Source: Streptomyces marianii (lineage in GTDB: Bacteria; Actinomycetota; Actinomycetes; Streptomycetales; Streptomycetaceae). From it: DNA of 64,000 nucleotides. The stretch is taken from NCBI RefSeq assembly GCF_005795905.1, contig NZ_VAWE01000001.1, positions 5,073,001 to 5,137,000 on the forward strand, given 5' to 3'. Positions 45,465-54,010 of this stretch are shown piece by piece. A model generated the notes under the pieces. The model saw only the letters and a list, made by a program, of their open reading frames with translations. It made no database searches and was not told the origin of the DNA. Within the stretch, counting starts at the first letter, position 1; each line of letters starts with the position of its first letter. The position numbers and the translations under genes were made by a program.

Positions 45465-47622
45465 CGGACTTCCGCCGGGCGGCGCCGCGGTCCGCCCGGC
45501 GGTGGGCGAGCGCAGCGACCGCCGCCGCGAGGAAACCGGCCGACACCGGCAGCGCCGTGGCGGCGAAGGCGTCCTGGGCGGCCCACCCCGTCACCGCCAG
45601 GACCCACACCGTGCCCGCCGTGATCCGCCCGGGCACGCCCAGGGCCCACAGGGCGGTGGCGGCCAGCCCCAGGCACAGCAGCTGGAGCACGGGCGGCAGG
45701 ACGGTGAGCACGTCCGCCCCGCCGACGGCCCGGGCCGGCAGTACGTCCGCCAGGGCTTCGTGCCCGGGGCCCGTGGCGGGAGCGGGCCGTACGCCCAGCA
45801 GCGCGGGGGCGGTGTGCAGCGCGGCGGCGGTGGTGAGCAGCGCGGCCGTGAGCAGGACCGGCCGGATCCGGCCCAGCGCCACGGCCCCGCTGTACACGAC
45901 CACCAGCAGCACCCCGGCCGTCACCGTCAGCGGTGGCAGGGCGTGCAGCAGTTCCCGGCCCGACAGCGGTCCGGGCGGGACGTCCCGCGCCCCGGCCAGC
46001 GGGAACCAGAACAGTCCGGCGGCCACGCCCAGCAGCAGCCACAGCCAGGCGGCCGTGCCGGACTCCTCGCGCCCCGCGGACGCCGGAGGCTCCGGCGGCG
46101 GGTACACGGATATCCCGAACGCCGGGGTCGCCGCCTCGTGCACACCCCGCAGATACACGGTCTCCCGGGTCCGGTCCGGGTCCCGCCCGGCCGCCGCGGA
46201 GGCCCGCCGCTCGGCCGCCCGACGCGCCCAGGCCGTGCCGTAGTCGTCGGCGGCGGGGCGCCGGCGCGGCGCGAACGGCCGTTTCCCGCGCGGCGGACGG
46301 GGCTCGCGGCCGGCGAGCGCCGCCCGGACGCCCGGAGCGGAGACCAGCGCCATGAGCGACATGGAGAGCAGCATCGCCAGGCCGGCGCCGGAGATCCCGG
46401 CCGGGCCCGTCAGCACCGCCGCGCTGCCCAGCACCATCGCGCACATCGCGCCCTGGAGCGCCGCGAGCACGCCCGTACGGCCCTGGACGCGCAGGACGCC
46501 GATGTACAGCTCCACGACGACGCGGGGCAGCGCGGCGGCGGCCAGCAGCCGTAGCACGGTCGTGCCGTGCTCGGCGTAGTCGGTGCCGAACGGGGCGAGG
46601 ATCAGCGGGGCGAACACGACGAGGACGGCGACGACCGGGACGAGCAGTAGCGCCATCCGGCGCAGTGCGCCGCGCACCCCCTCGGCGAGGCCCCCGGGGC
46701 TGTGCGAGGCGTGTGCCGTCAGCGACGAGGCCATGTTGATGGCCATGAACTCCATCGTGCCGCCGACGGTGTAGGCGATGTAGAAGAAGCCGTTGTGGGC
46801 GGCGTCGAAGCGGACGGCGACCATCACCGGCAGCAGGTTGATCATCGCCAGGGAGAACAGGGCGCCGACGGAGTCCCCGGCGAGGAAACGGCCGACGTCC
46901 CGCATCCGCGGCGGTTCGCGGTCGCGGTCCGCGACGGACTGACGGGGTATCAGTCGGCGGAACACCAGCCAGCCGAGGGGGAGTACGGACAGGGCGATCG
47001 CCGCCGCCCACGACACGAAGACCCCGAGGGCGGGTACGGCGCCCGCGAAGACGATGAGCAGCAGCAGCTTGCCGATGGAGAACACGGCGTTGCCGACCGG
47101 CACCCAGACCGCCTTGCGCAGCCCGGTCAGCACCCCGTCCTGCAGGGTGAGCAGCGCCCAGGCGACACAGGCCGCGGTGAAGACCGCTCCGGCGACGGGG
47201 CCGTGCAGCGGTGCGTACGAAGGACCCCACAGGTCGAGGGTGACCAGGAACGCCGCACAGGCGACGCACACGACGGCCGAGCTGACCGCGTACGCCCGCC
47301 ACACCAGCGGGCCGGTGGCCCGTCCGGCCCTCGGGACGTACCGCACCACCGCGCCGATCATCGTCGTCGCGGTGACCGAGGCGAGCAGCCGCATCGCGGC
47401 GATGGCGGCCGATCCCTGCCCCACGGCCTCCTCGGTGTAGTACCGGGCGGCCACCAGCCAGAAGCCCAGCCCGAGCGCGGCGGAGACCCCGGTGGAGAGC
47501 ATCAGCGCATAGGCGTTGCGGAACATGGAGTCGCCGCCGGCGGATCCGCCGGCCGCCCCTTCGGCGGGCGCCCCTCCGCCGGTGGCGGTGCCGGGCCGCC
47601 GCACCCGGGTCGTCTCAGCCAC
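45439..47622 (-). CDS. Wzx-like polysaccharide flippase with extra C-terminal membrane domain
   Basis: A 727-residue membrane protein. The first 430 residues follow the MOP/Wzx flippase plan (FRNAYALMLSTGVSAALGLGFWLVAARYYTEEAVGQGSAAIAAMRLLA, FLAGDSVGALFSLAMINLLPVMVAVRFDAAHNGFFYIAYTVGG) with about 12 helices. A charged linker (440-500) leads to a second hydrophobic region of about six helices of unknown role. The GTG at 47622 lies eight bases inside the aminotransferase gene. It probably moves lipid-linked oligosaccharides across the membrane. Confidence 0.8.
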   Translation of the reverse strand: MAETTRVRRPGTATGGGAPAEGAAGGSAGGDSMFRNAYALMLSTGVSAALGLGFWLVAARYYTEEAVGQGSAAIAAMRLLASVTATTMIGAVVRYVPRAGRATGPLVWRAYAVSSAVVCVACAAFLVTLDLWGPSYAPLHGPVAGAVFTAACVAWALLTLQDGVLTGLRKAVWVPVGNAVFSIGKLLLLIVFAGAVPALGVFVSWAAAIALSVLPLGWLVFRRLIPRQSVADRDREPPRMRDVGRFLAGDSVGALFSLAMINLLPVMVAVRFDAAHNGFFYIAYTVGGTMEFMAINMASSLTAHASHSPGGLAEGVRGALRRMALLLVPVVAVLVVFAPLILAPFGTDYAEHGTTVLRLLAAAALPRVVVELYIGVLRVQGRTGVLAALQGAMCAMVLGSAAVLTGPAGISGAGLAMLLSMSLMALVSAPGVRAALAGREPRPPRGKRPFAPRRRPAADDYGTAWARRAAERRASAAAGRDPDRTRETVYLRGVHEAATPAFGISVYPPPEPPASAGREESGTAAWLWLLLGVAAGLFWFPLAGARDVPPGPLSGRELLHALPPLTVTAGVLLVVVYSGAVALGRIRPVLLTAALLTTAAALHTAPALLGVRPAPATGPGHEALADVLPARAVGGADVLTVLPPVLQLLCLGLAATALWALGVPGRITAGTVWVLAVTGWAAQDAFAATALPVSAGFLAAAVAALAHRRADRGAARRKSVSGSGPAV

Positions 47623-48829
47623 CGGTTCCGCCCTCGGTTCCGCCCGGGGGGCCGCCGCCGGAGCCCGGGGCCGGTGGGGCGCCCGCCGGCCGCACCCCCG
47701 CCGCCTCCAGTACGGCGATGATCCGCTCCGCCCCGCGCGGATCGGCCGGGAGGGCGTGGCGGGCGAACCAGCGGGCCGGTTCCGGGTCGGGCGAGGGATC
47801 GGTGAAGAGCTCGGAGGCGTAGTCGTCGAGCGGCGGGTCGTACAGGTAGCCGGTGGTGATGCGGCGCCGGTCCAGCGCGGCGATGGCCGCGTCCCGGTCG
47901 GCGACCAGGAGCGGGACGCGGAAGAGCGGCTGCACCGGGCCGGGTCCGGGCGCGCCCCAGGGGCTTGCCAGCAGCAGCCGGGTGCCCTCGAGATGGGCCG
48001 CGAGACGGTCGTCGAGGCGGTCGAGCAGCCGCGCGGTGCGGCGGAGCCGGGCGCGTCCGGGGCTGATCCGGTAGTCGTGCATGTCGACCCGCACCCAGGA
48101 GTGGAACGGCGGGAGCGCGGGCGCCTGCGCGACCGCCCGCTCCAGCTCGCCCGGCCGCAGCGGCATCCGTATCGCCTCGCGCTCCTCCATGCCGAGAAGC
48201 CGCATCACGGCCCGCGCCGCGCGGACGAGGCGCAGCCCCCGCACGCCCGCCTCCGCGTACGGCCGTAACGCGTGGACGAGTTCGGCGGAGAACCGGGAGG
48301 GCGTGAGGAGGGCGTCGCGGGCCTCCCGGAGGGTGTCCCGCAGGGCCGGGTCGGCGAACGTGAGGAAGCCCCCGGTCTTGGCGGCGGTGTGCTTGGAGAG
48401 GCTGAACACGGACGCGTCGCCGTAGGAGCCGACCGGCCGGCCGCCGGCCACCGACCCGATCGCGTGCGCCGCGTCCTCCAGCAGCGGGACGCCCAGGGCG
48501 TCGCAGCGGGCGCGCAGCGCGGGCGCGGGGTCGGGGTTGCCGTAGAGGTTGGTCGTGACGACCGCGTCCAGGCTCCGCCAGGTGGCCTCGGGGACCGCGG
48601 ACACGTCGATCGAGCCGTCCCTCGGGTCCAGCGGCGCCTGGACCGGACGCAGGCCCGCCGCCAGCACCACGAAGAGGATGACGTCGTCGTTGACCGGCGA
48701 CATCAGTACCCGTCCGCCGGGCCCGCACCAGTGGCGGAGCGCCACGTACAGCCCGAGCCGGCACGACGGCACGTACAGGCACTCCCTGCCGAGGCGGTCG
48801 CGCATCCGCGCTTCCAGTGCCTCCCCCAC
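47615..48829 (-). CDS. DegT/DnrJ/EryC1/StrS aminotransferase-like enzyme with a TTA codon
   Basis: A 404-residue PLP enzyme of the sugar aminotransferase family. LLEDAAHAIGS (PLP-stacking Asp), FSLSKHTAAKTGGF (Schiff-base Lys) and ITTGYLYDPPL are the signatures. It should make an amino sugar for the polymer. TTG 48862 is not usable as start because it falls in the likely -10 element. GTG 48829 with AGGGGGG upstream is chosen. Codon 188 is TTA (48268-48266 read on this strand), predicting bldA dependence. It is co-transcribed with the flippase. Confidence 0.82.
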   Translation of the reverse strand: MGEALEARMRDRLGRECLYVPSCRLGLYVALRHWCGPGGRVLMSPVNDDVILFVVLAAGLRPVQAPLDPRDGSIDVSAVPEATWRSLDAVVTTNLYGNPDPAPALRARCDALGVPLLEDAAHAIGSVAGGRPVGSYGDASVFSLSKHTAAKTGGFLTFADPALRDTLREARDALLTPSRFSAELVHALRPYAEAGVRGLRLVRAARAVMRLLGMEEREAIRMPLRPGELERAVAQAPALPPFHSWVRVDMHDYRISPGRARLRRTARLLDRLDDRLAAHLEGTRLLLASPWGAPGPGPVQPLFRVPLLVADRDAAIAALDRRRITTGYLYDPPLDDYASELFTDPSPDPEPARWFARHALPADPRGAERIIAVLEAAGVRPAGAPPAPGSGGGPPGGTEGGTGG

Positions 48830-48860
48830 GGCCTCACCATCCCCCCTGAAACCCCGGCTC

Positions 48861-48890
48861 AATGTGGCCCATACCGGACCCCACCGTCAA
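48861..48890 (-). promoter_or_regulatory. Probable promoter of the aminotransferase-flippase pair
   Basis: Reading leftward, TTGACG (48890-48885) and CACATT (48866-48861) are 18 bases apart. The predicted start point near 48854 falls between the two candidate translation starts and supports GTG 48829. Confidence 0.5.
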
Positions 48891-48896
48891 TAAGGC

Positions 48897-48937
48897 GGAA
48901 GGGCCCATCCCTTGACGGAATGGACCCTTCGGACGGG
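48897..48937 (-). terminator. Hairpin after the sigma factor gene
   Basis: GGAAGGGCCCAT pairs with ATGGACCCTTC, apart from a G-T pair, about 20 bases beyond the sigma factor stop in its direction of transcription. Confidence 0.6.
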
Positions 48938-48954
48938 GCTCTGCGGGCGGGAGG

Positions 48955-49914
48955 TCACTCCTCGATCGTGAGGCCCTTTCTGAGCCTGTTCAGCGTGCGG
49001 GACAGCAGGCGCGACACGTGCATCTGCGAGATGCCGAGTTCGTCGCCGATCTCGGACTGGGTCATGCCCGCGACGAAGCGGAGGGAAAGGATCTTGCGGT
49101 CGCGCGGCGGCAGCGAGGCGATGAGCGGCTTCAGGGACTCGATGTACTCGATCCCCTCGAGGCCGTGGTCCTCGTAGCCGATGCGGTCGGCCAGCGTGCC
49201 CTCGGTCTCGTCCTCGTCGGGCTGCGCGTCCAGGGAGCTCGCGGTGTAGGCGTTGCTCGCGGCCATGCCCTCGACGACCTCGTCCCGCGTGATGCCGAGG
49301 CGATCGGCGAGCTCGCCGATGGTGGGGGCGCGGTCGAGCTGCTGGGCGAGTTCGTCGCCGGCCTTCGCGAGGTCCAGCCGCAGCTCCTGCAGCCGGCGCG
49401 GGACGCGCACGGACCAGGAGGTGTCGCGGAAGAAGCGCTTGATCTCGCCGATGATGGTCGGCATCGCGAACGTGGGGAACTCCACGCCCCGGCTGAGTTC
49501 GAAGCGGTCGATCGCCTTGATCAGGCCGATCGTGCCCACCTGGATGATGTCCTCCATCGGCTCGCTGCGGGAGCGGAACCGGGAGGCGGCGAACTTGACC
49601 AGCGCGAGGTTGAGTTCGACGAGGGTGTTACGCACGTAGGAGTACTCGTGCGTGCCCTCCTCGAGGGTTTCGAGCCGGGCGAAGAGCGTCTTCGACAGAG
49701 CGCGCGCGTCCACGGGGCCGACCTCGCTGAACGGCGGGAGTGCCGGGAGGTCGAGGTCCTCGGACTGCTCGGTGTGCCCGTACTGCTCGTACGGGGGGTG
49801 CTCGTCGTACGCGTCGAGCGCGTGGCGCCCGGAGTGCTCGGGGGACTCGAGGTGATCGTGCTTGTGTGTCGACGGCGCGTACGGGGTACGCGTTTCGTCG
49901 AGCCGGGGTGACAT
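48955..49914 (-). CDS. SigB/SigF-type alternative sigma factor
   Basis: A 319-residue stress sigma factor of the SigB/F/G group. After a 75-residue acidic, His-rich N-terminus come region 2 (VRNTLVELNLALVKFAASRF, EDIIQVGTIGLIKAIDRFELSRGVEFPTFAMPTIIGEIKRFFRDTSW), region 3 and region 4 (LPPRDRKILSLRFVAGMTQSEIGDELGISQMHVSRLLSRTLNRLR). Context (next to hut genes, divergent from STAS and RsbW-like genes) matches my memory of S. coelicolor sigI. ATG 49914 has GGAGGAG just upstream. Activity is probably controlled by partner switching with the divergent genes. Confidence 0.9.
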   Translation of the reverse strand: MSPRLDETRTPYAPSTHKHDHLESPEHSGRHALDAYDEHPPYEQYGHTEQSEDLDLPALPPFSEVGPVDARALSKTLFARLETLEEGTHEYSYVRNTLVELNLALVKFAASRFRSRSEPMEDIIQVGTIGLIKAIDRFELSRGVEFPTFAMPTIIGEIKRFFRDTSWSVRVPRRLQELRLDLAKAGDELAQQLDRAPTIGELADRLGITRDEVVEGMAASNAYTASSLDAQPDEDETEGTLADRIGYEDHGLEGIEYIESLKPLIASLPPRDRKILSLRFVAGMTQSEIGDELGISQMHVSRLLSRTLNRLRKGLTIEE

Positions 49915-50014
49915 GGTCTCCTCCATCGTTCTCGGCATATGGCTGCCGATGCCCATACGCGGTGCTGCGGTGTGCGGCGCCTCCAAAGCCGGCCGTGTCG
50001 GTGGTGTCTCTCTA

Positions 50015-50044
50015 GCCCTACCCGGTCCTTGCCGGACGTTGCAA
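50015..50044 (-). promoter_or_regulatory. Candidate promoter of the sigma factor gene
   Basis: Reading leftward, TTGCAA (50044-50039) and TAGGGC (50020-50015) are 18 bases apart and about 100 bases before the start codon. Confidence 0.35.
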
Positions 50045-50152
50045 GTGTCGAAAGTCATGTATGTCCGATTTATGGGGGAGTTCGGCTACCGATCGGCGTA
50101 CGAAAGGCGTAGTGTTCTGCGGACGTCAACGTCATCGGCGAAGAGGACGGGC

Positions 50153-50521
50153 ATGGACCGCGGGACGGTCGGTAGTGCGAATCGAGGCCGCCTTCGGGTC
50201 GAGGTAAGGACCGAAGGCCCGAGCGAAGTGGTGACTCCGGCGGGTGAGCTCGATCACCACACCGCCGAATTGTTGCGTGCGCCACTCGAGGACGCGCTCG
50301 ACCAAGGTCGTGCACGCCTGGTGGTCGACTGCTCACACCTCGAGTTCTGCGACTCCACGGGACTCAACGTGCTCCTCGGTGCCCGTCTCAGGGCCGAGGC
50401 CGCCGGGGGAGGGGTCCATCTGGCCGGGATGCTTCCCGTCGTGGCCCGGGTCTTCGAGATCACCGGTGCGGAGGCGGTCTTCTCCCTCCACGACTCGGTC
50501 GAAGCGGCCCTGTCGGAGTGA
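50153..50521 (+). CDS. STAS-domain anti-sigma factor antagonist
   Basis: A 122-residue SpoIIAA/RsbV-like protein. SEVVTPAGELDHHTAELLRAPLEDAL and LVVDCSHLEFCDSTGLNVLLGARLRAEAAGG contain the STAS fold and the phosphorylatable Ser in the DSTG motif. When unphosphorylated it would bind the RsbW-like kinase and free the sigma factor. ATG 50153 has AGAGGA about seven bases before it. The gene is divergent from the sigma factor gene, with a 238-base gap. Confidence 0.9.
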   Translation: MDRGTVGSANRGRLRVEVRTEGPSEVVTPAGELDHHTAELLRAPLEDALDQGRARLVVDCSHLEFCDSTGLNVLLGARLRAEAAGGGVHLAGMLPVVARVFEITGAEAVFSLHDSVEAALSE

Positions 50522-50610
50522 CTCCCGCCGCATGACCGGACCGGGGGGTGTTGTCCGGGTCCGGCCGGGCAGAAGACCCCCGCAAGGATCCCTCCGGGAC
50601 CCCTCGCAAA

Positions 50611-50632
50611 AGCGTGCGGAGCTCCGCACGCT
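50611..50632. promoter_or_regulatory. Perfect 22-bp palindrome
   Basis: The arms AGCGTGCGGAG and CTCCGCACGCT meet without a loop, 49 bases before the kinase start. It could be a dimeric-regulator site or, in RNA, a hairpin between the STAS and kinase genes. Confidence 0.5.
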
Positions 50633-50680
50633 CCGTATCGACCCACACGCGAACTGGTGAATCGGTGAGGTGAAGCGCTG

Positions 50681-51181
50681 ATGAGCACCACCCGGCAGCA
50701 TCCGCCGGGCGACCTCGGCCCCGAGCCGGACGGCGCCCCCGCCGGCGGTGGACCCGGCACCGTCCTGCCCGACGGCCGGGTGCGCACCCTGGCGCTCGGG
50801 AACGCCAGCGGCATCGTCCCGCTCGCTCGCGACTTCACCCGGCAGGCCCTGTACGACTGGGGCTGGCTGCCCGCCGCGAACGCCGACCGCCGTGCCGCCG
50901 CCGAGGACGTCCTCCTCGTCGTCTCGGAGCTGGTCACCAACGCCTGTCTGCATGCGGAGGGCCCCGACCGGTTGCGCGTCTCCAGTGACGCCAAGGTGCT
51001 CCGGCTGGAGGTCACCGACCTCGGCGCCGGCCAGCCCGCGCCGCGGACCCCGCACCGGGCCGGCCGTCCGGGCGGTCACGGCATGTTCATCGTCCAGCGG
51101 CTGTGCCTGGACTGGGGCGTCGTCAGGACGCCGGGGATGACCGGCAAGACGGTGTGGGCGGAGCTCGCGGCGCCCTCCTAG
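50681..51181 (+). CDS. RsbW-like ATP-binding anti-sigma factor (serine kinase)
   Basis: A 166-residue HATPase_c_2 protein. The N box is LLVVSELVTNACLHAEGP, followed by LEVTDLGAGQPAPR (G1-like) and GGHGMFIVQRLCLDWGV. It would hold the sigma factor inactive and phosphorylate the STAS antagonist. The 40-residue N-terminus is disordered. ATG 50681. A textbook terminator follows 35 bases after the stop. Confidence 0.85.
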   Translation: MSTTRQHPPGDLGPEPDGAPAGGGPGTVLPDGRVRTLALGNASGIVPLARDFTRQALYDWGWLPAANADRRAAAEDVLLVVSELVTNACLHAEGPDRLRVSSDAKVLRLEVTDLGAGQPAPRTPHRAGRPGGHGMFIVQRLCLDWGVVRTPGMTGKTVWAELAAPS

Positions 51182-51216
51182 CCGGGGCCCGGGTCCCGGG
51201 GTTCGAAGCTGTTGTG

Positions 51217-51247
51217 GAGCACGGCGATCCGCCGTGCTCTTTGTCTT
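51217..51247 (+). terminator. Rho-independent terminator after the kinase gene
   Basis: A 10-bp perfect stem (GAGCACGGCG with CGCCGTGCTC) and a 3-base loop are followed by a T-rich run TTTGTCTT. It is the most canonical terminator in the window. Confidence 0.9.
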
Positions 51248-51336
51248 CCCTCCACAAGGGCCCGGGCGTACCTTGAGCGCCGATCTGATGTGTCGTCAGT
51301 TATCTGCGGCGACTTCCGGCATGAGGGGAACTCGAG

Positions 51337-52035
51337 GTGTCGTACCAGAAGCGGACAGCTCTCACGCTGGCAGCGGCCGTGGCGGGCTCGGTGGTGCTGA
51401 CGGCCGCGCCCACCGCCCATGCCGCCGTCGTGGACGTCGACTACCGGTGCCAGACGCCCATCGGGCCCAAGGGGGCGGTGTCGCCGATCGACATCAAGGC
51501 CGTCAGGAGCGGCGGCGGCTACAAGCTCACGATGTCCTTCCGGAAGGGCGTCTCGTCCAGCCCGGTGGAGCTCGGCAAGGGGGCGATGAACCCGAGCGCG
51601 GTCATCGAGCTCGGTGGCGCGGAGAAGCGCGAGGTCCCGGTCTCGGGGCCGTCGAACGCCGAGGCGATCCCCGCCAACACCCCCATCAGGATCAACGACT
51701 TGAGCGGGACGTACACCCCCGGGAAGAGCGGCAGGGTCACCTTCACCGCCGGGGTGCTCACGATCAAGGCACTCGGCACGACGACCACGTGCACTCCGGG
51801 GAACGACCCGAAGCCGTCGCTCGAACTGGACGTCACAAGCGCGGGCGGCGGCGGTGCGCAGTCCGGCTCCGGCTCCGGCTCCAGCGCCGGAGTCGGAGTC
51901 GGAGCCGATGAGCTGCCGAGGACCGGTCCCCTCGACTCCGCGCCCGCGCTCGGCACGCTCGGCGGCACGGTGCTCCTGACCGGAGCCGTCGGGGTGCTGT
52001 GGCTGACCCGCCGCGGTCCGCGGTCCGCGGGCTGA
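51337..52035 (+). CDS. Secreted protein with LPRTG-type cell-wall sorting tail
   Basis: A 232-residue exported protein. A signal peptide (MSYQKRTALTLAAAVAGSVVLTAAPTAHA) precedes a domain of about 130 residues with two cysteines (YRCQTPIGPKG and TTTTCTPG), probably a disulfide-bonded beta domain. A Gly/Ser linker leads to LPRTG at residues 193-197, then a hydrophobic helix and a basic tail, the sortase substrate layout. GTG 51337 has GAGGGG eight bases upstream. The same domain recurs in the gene at 54007. No sortase gene is in the window. Confidence 0.75.
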   Translation: MSYQKRTALTLAAAVAGSVVLTAAPTAHAAVVDVDYRCQTPIGPKGAVSPIDIKAVRSGGGYKLTMSFRKGVSSSPVELGKGAMNPSAVIELGGAEKREVPVSGPSNAEAIPANTPIRINDLSGTYTPGKSGRVTFTAGVLTIKALGTTTTCTPGNDPKPSLELDVTSAGGGGAQSGSGSGSSAGVGVGADELPRTGPLDSAPALGTLGGTVLLTGAVGVLWLTRRGPRSAG

Positions 52036-52037
52036 CC

Positions 52038-52871
52038 GTGCCGGCCCGCGCCCGACCCGCCGCCGCGGCCGTCGCCCTGCTGTCCGTGCTCTGGGCGGCC
52101 GCGCCCGCGGCGGCCGGGCAGGACTGGACGGCGGAGCCCGCGACGGGCGGCAGGCCGTACGTCTACCTGGAGGGCCCGCCCGGCACGGTCATGGAGGACG
52201 GGGTCTCCGTGACCAACCCCGGGGCGGAACCGCTGACGGTACGGCTGCGGGCCGCCGGTACGGCCAGGCCGGTGTTCGCCGAGGACCGCGTCACCGTCCC
52301 CGCCCGCACCCGGGCCGATGTGCCGTTCGCCGTCACGGTCCCGGCCTCCGCCTCCCCCGGTGACCGCTCCGCGCGGGTCGTGGTGTCGTCCGGCGGCCGT
52401 GAGGCGGTCGTACGCGTCCATGTGCGCGTCACGGGGCCCGAGCTGGCAGCGCTCACGGTGGAGGACGTCCGGGTCGACGGCCGAGTGATCCGCTACACCC
52501 TCGTCAACCGGGGCAACACCGTGGTCGTACCCAGGCTCGCCGTACGCGCCGACGGGCTCACCGGAGAACTGCTGAGACGCCCCGCCCGGACGCTGCCGGT
52601 CGAGCTCGGCCCCGGCCGGAGCCTGGAACTGACCGAACCCTGGCCCGATCCGCCCGCCCTTGACTCCGTCGACGTCACGCTCCGCGTCACGGCCCCGGGC
52701 GCCGCGTCCGCCGCGGCGACGGCCTCCGCCCGGTACGTGCCGTGGGCCGCGGCGACGGGAACGGCGCTGGCGCTCGGTGCGGCGGCGGACGGTTTCGCGC
52801 TGTGGCGCGGCCGCGGACGCACCCCCGACCGGCCCGACCGGCCCCTGGCACAGGCGGGAGCCCAACCGTGA
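52038..52871 (+). CDS. Secreted, membrane-anchored protein with DUF916-like layout
   Basis: A 277-residue protein with an N-terminal signal (AAAAVALLSVLWAAAPAAAG), two Ig-like beta domains (YVYLEGPPGTVMEDGVSVTNPGAEPLTVRLRAAG, then VTVPARTRADVPFAVTVPASASPGD), a C-terminal membrane helix (YVPWAAATGTALALGAAA) and a short basic cytoplasmic tail. The plan recalls WxL-interacting DUF916 proteins of Gram-positive surfaces; this is only a resemblance. GTG 52038 begins two bases after the upstream stop and overlaps the next gene (GTGA). Confidence 0.65.
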   Translation: MPARARPAAAAVALLSVLWAAAPAAAGQDWTAEPATGGRPYVYLEGPPGTVMEDGVSVTNPGAEPLTVRLRAAGTARPVFAEDRVTVPARTRADVPFAVTVPASASPGDRSARVVVSSGGREAVVRVHVRVTGPELAALTVEDVRVDGRVIRYTLVNRGNTVVVPRLAVRADGLTGELLRRPARTLPVELGPGRSLELTEPWPDPPALDSVDVTLRVTAPGAASAAATASARYVPWAAATGTALALGAAADGFALWRGRGRTPDRPDRPLAQAGAQP

Positions 52872-54010
52872 ACGGCGCCTCACACACCCCGTCCCCCCGG
52901 CCCCGCCTTCTGCGACGGCCGTGCCGCGCGCCCCGTGCGTCGCGGTGCGCCGCCGCCGGCCGCGGGATCGCCGTCCGGTTGCCGGCCGTGCTCCTCGTCG
53001 CGGTCGTCGCGGCCGTCGCCGTCGCCGGTCCGCCCCCGTACGCCGTCGCGGACACGAAGCCCGCCGTCCGTCTCTCCGCCGAACAGGCGGGCGGAGGCGG
53101 TGACATCACCGTCAGCGGCTCCGGCTGGCGGCCCCGGGCGTTGCTGATGCTGCTGATCTGCGGGCAGTCCTCTCCCGGCAGAGGGGTGATCGGCGGCACC
53201 AACTCCTGCGCCAACGCCGGGGGCCGGGCCGTGACCACCGACGCCAAGGGCGCCTTCAGCAGGAAGATGCCGGTCGCCGAGCCGCCGGAGCCGTGTCCCT
53301 GTGTGGTCCACGTCGCCACGGTCACCGGCGAACGGGCCTCTGTGGACGCGCTGTTCACGGTCGCCGGGCATCCCACGGCCCCGTTGCCGCGGCAGACGGA
53401 CGGCGGCAGGCTCGCCGTGCTCGCGACCGCCGAACTGCGGGGGTCGAGCGGGCTGCTCGTCTGGTTCGGCGCCCCGCCGGGCCGTGAACTCGTCTTCACC
53501 GTCGGCAATCTCGGTACCGCCCCGGTCGAGGACCCCGTCTTCCGGGTCGGTACGGCCCACGGCGTCTTCGCCCCCCGGTGGGAGGAGCGCCAGTGGCGCG
53601 GCACCGTGCAGCCGGGCGGGAAGGCGCAGATCAAGCTGCCCGTCCAGCTACCGGCGGGGGCGCATGGCGACTACCAGGTCTCCGTGAAGTACGGCTCGAA
53701 GGTGCTCGTCGAACAGCCCTGGGGCGTGGGCAGGCCCTGGGGTGTGACGCTCTTCTGGGTGCTGCTGGCCGTCGTCGTCCCGGCGGCGCTGTTCCGGATC
53801 GGGATGGCCGTCGTGGACCGCGTACGGCCGCGGCACCCCGGCCGGCACCGCACCCCGCACCGCGTCCCGCCCCACCCCGCCCCGCCCGGGGACGGGACGG
53901 CCTCCTCGGCGGCGGACGGCCGCCCCGTCGCCACCCCCTCGGCCCTGCCGTGGTTCACCCCGGACTCCGCACCGTCAGAGAACCGACCCACGACGAAGGG
54001 ACACATGTGA
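52868..54010 (+). CDS. Membrane-anchored extracytoplasmic protein
   Basis: A 380-residue protein: long basic N-terminus, a signal/anchor helix (VLLVAVVAAVAVAGPPPYAVA), a domain starting KPAVRLSAEQAGGGGDITVSGSGWRP with four cysteines (LICGQ, NSCAN, EPCPC), a second beta domain (LVWFGAPPGRELVFTVGNLG), a membrane helix (LFWVLLAVVVPAALF) and a Pro/His-rich cytoplasmic tail. Function unknown. It overlaps genes on both sides by four bases and is clearly part of the surface operon. Confidence 0.65.
   Translation: MNGASHTPSPRPRLLRRPCRAPRASRCAAAGRGIAVRLPAVLLVAVVAAVAVAGPPPYAVADTKPAVRLSAEQAGGGGDITVSGSGWRPRALLMLLICGQSSPGRGVIGGTNSCANAGGRAVTTDAKGAFSRKMPVAEPPEPCPCVVHVATVTGERASVDALFTVAGHPTAPLPRQTDGGRLAVLATAELRGSSGLLVWFGAPPGRELVFTVGNLGTAPVEDPVFRVGTAHGVFAPRWEERQWRGTVQPGGKAQIKLPVQLPAGAHGDYQVSVKYGSKVLVEQPWGVGRPWGVTLFWVLLAVVVPAALFRIGMAVVDRVRPRHPGRHRTPHRVPPHPAPPGDGTASSAADGRPVATPSALPWFTPDSAPSENRPTTKGHM

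Noticed and set aside
48860..48862. TTG start for the DegT aminotransferase
   Set aside because: It falls in the likely -10 element and has no ribosome-binding site; GTG 48829 is better supported.
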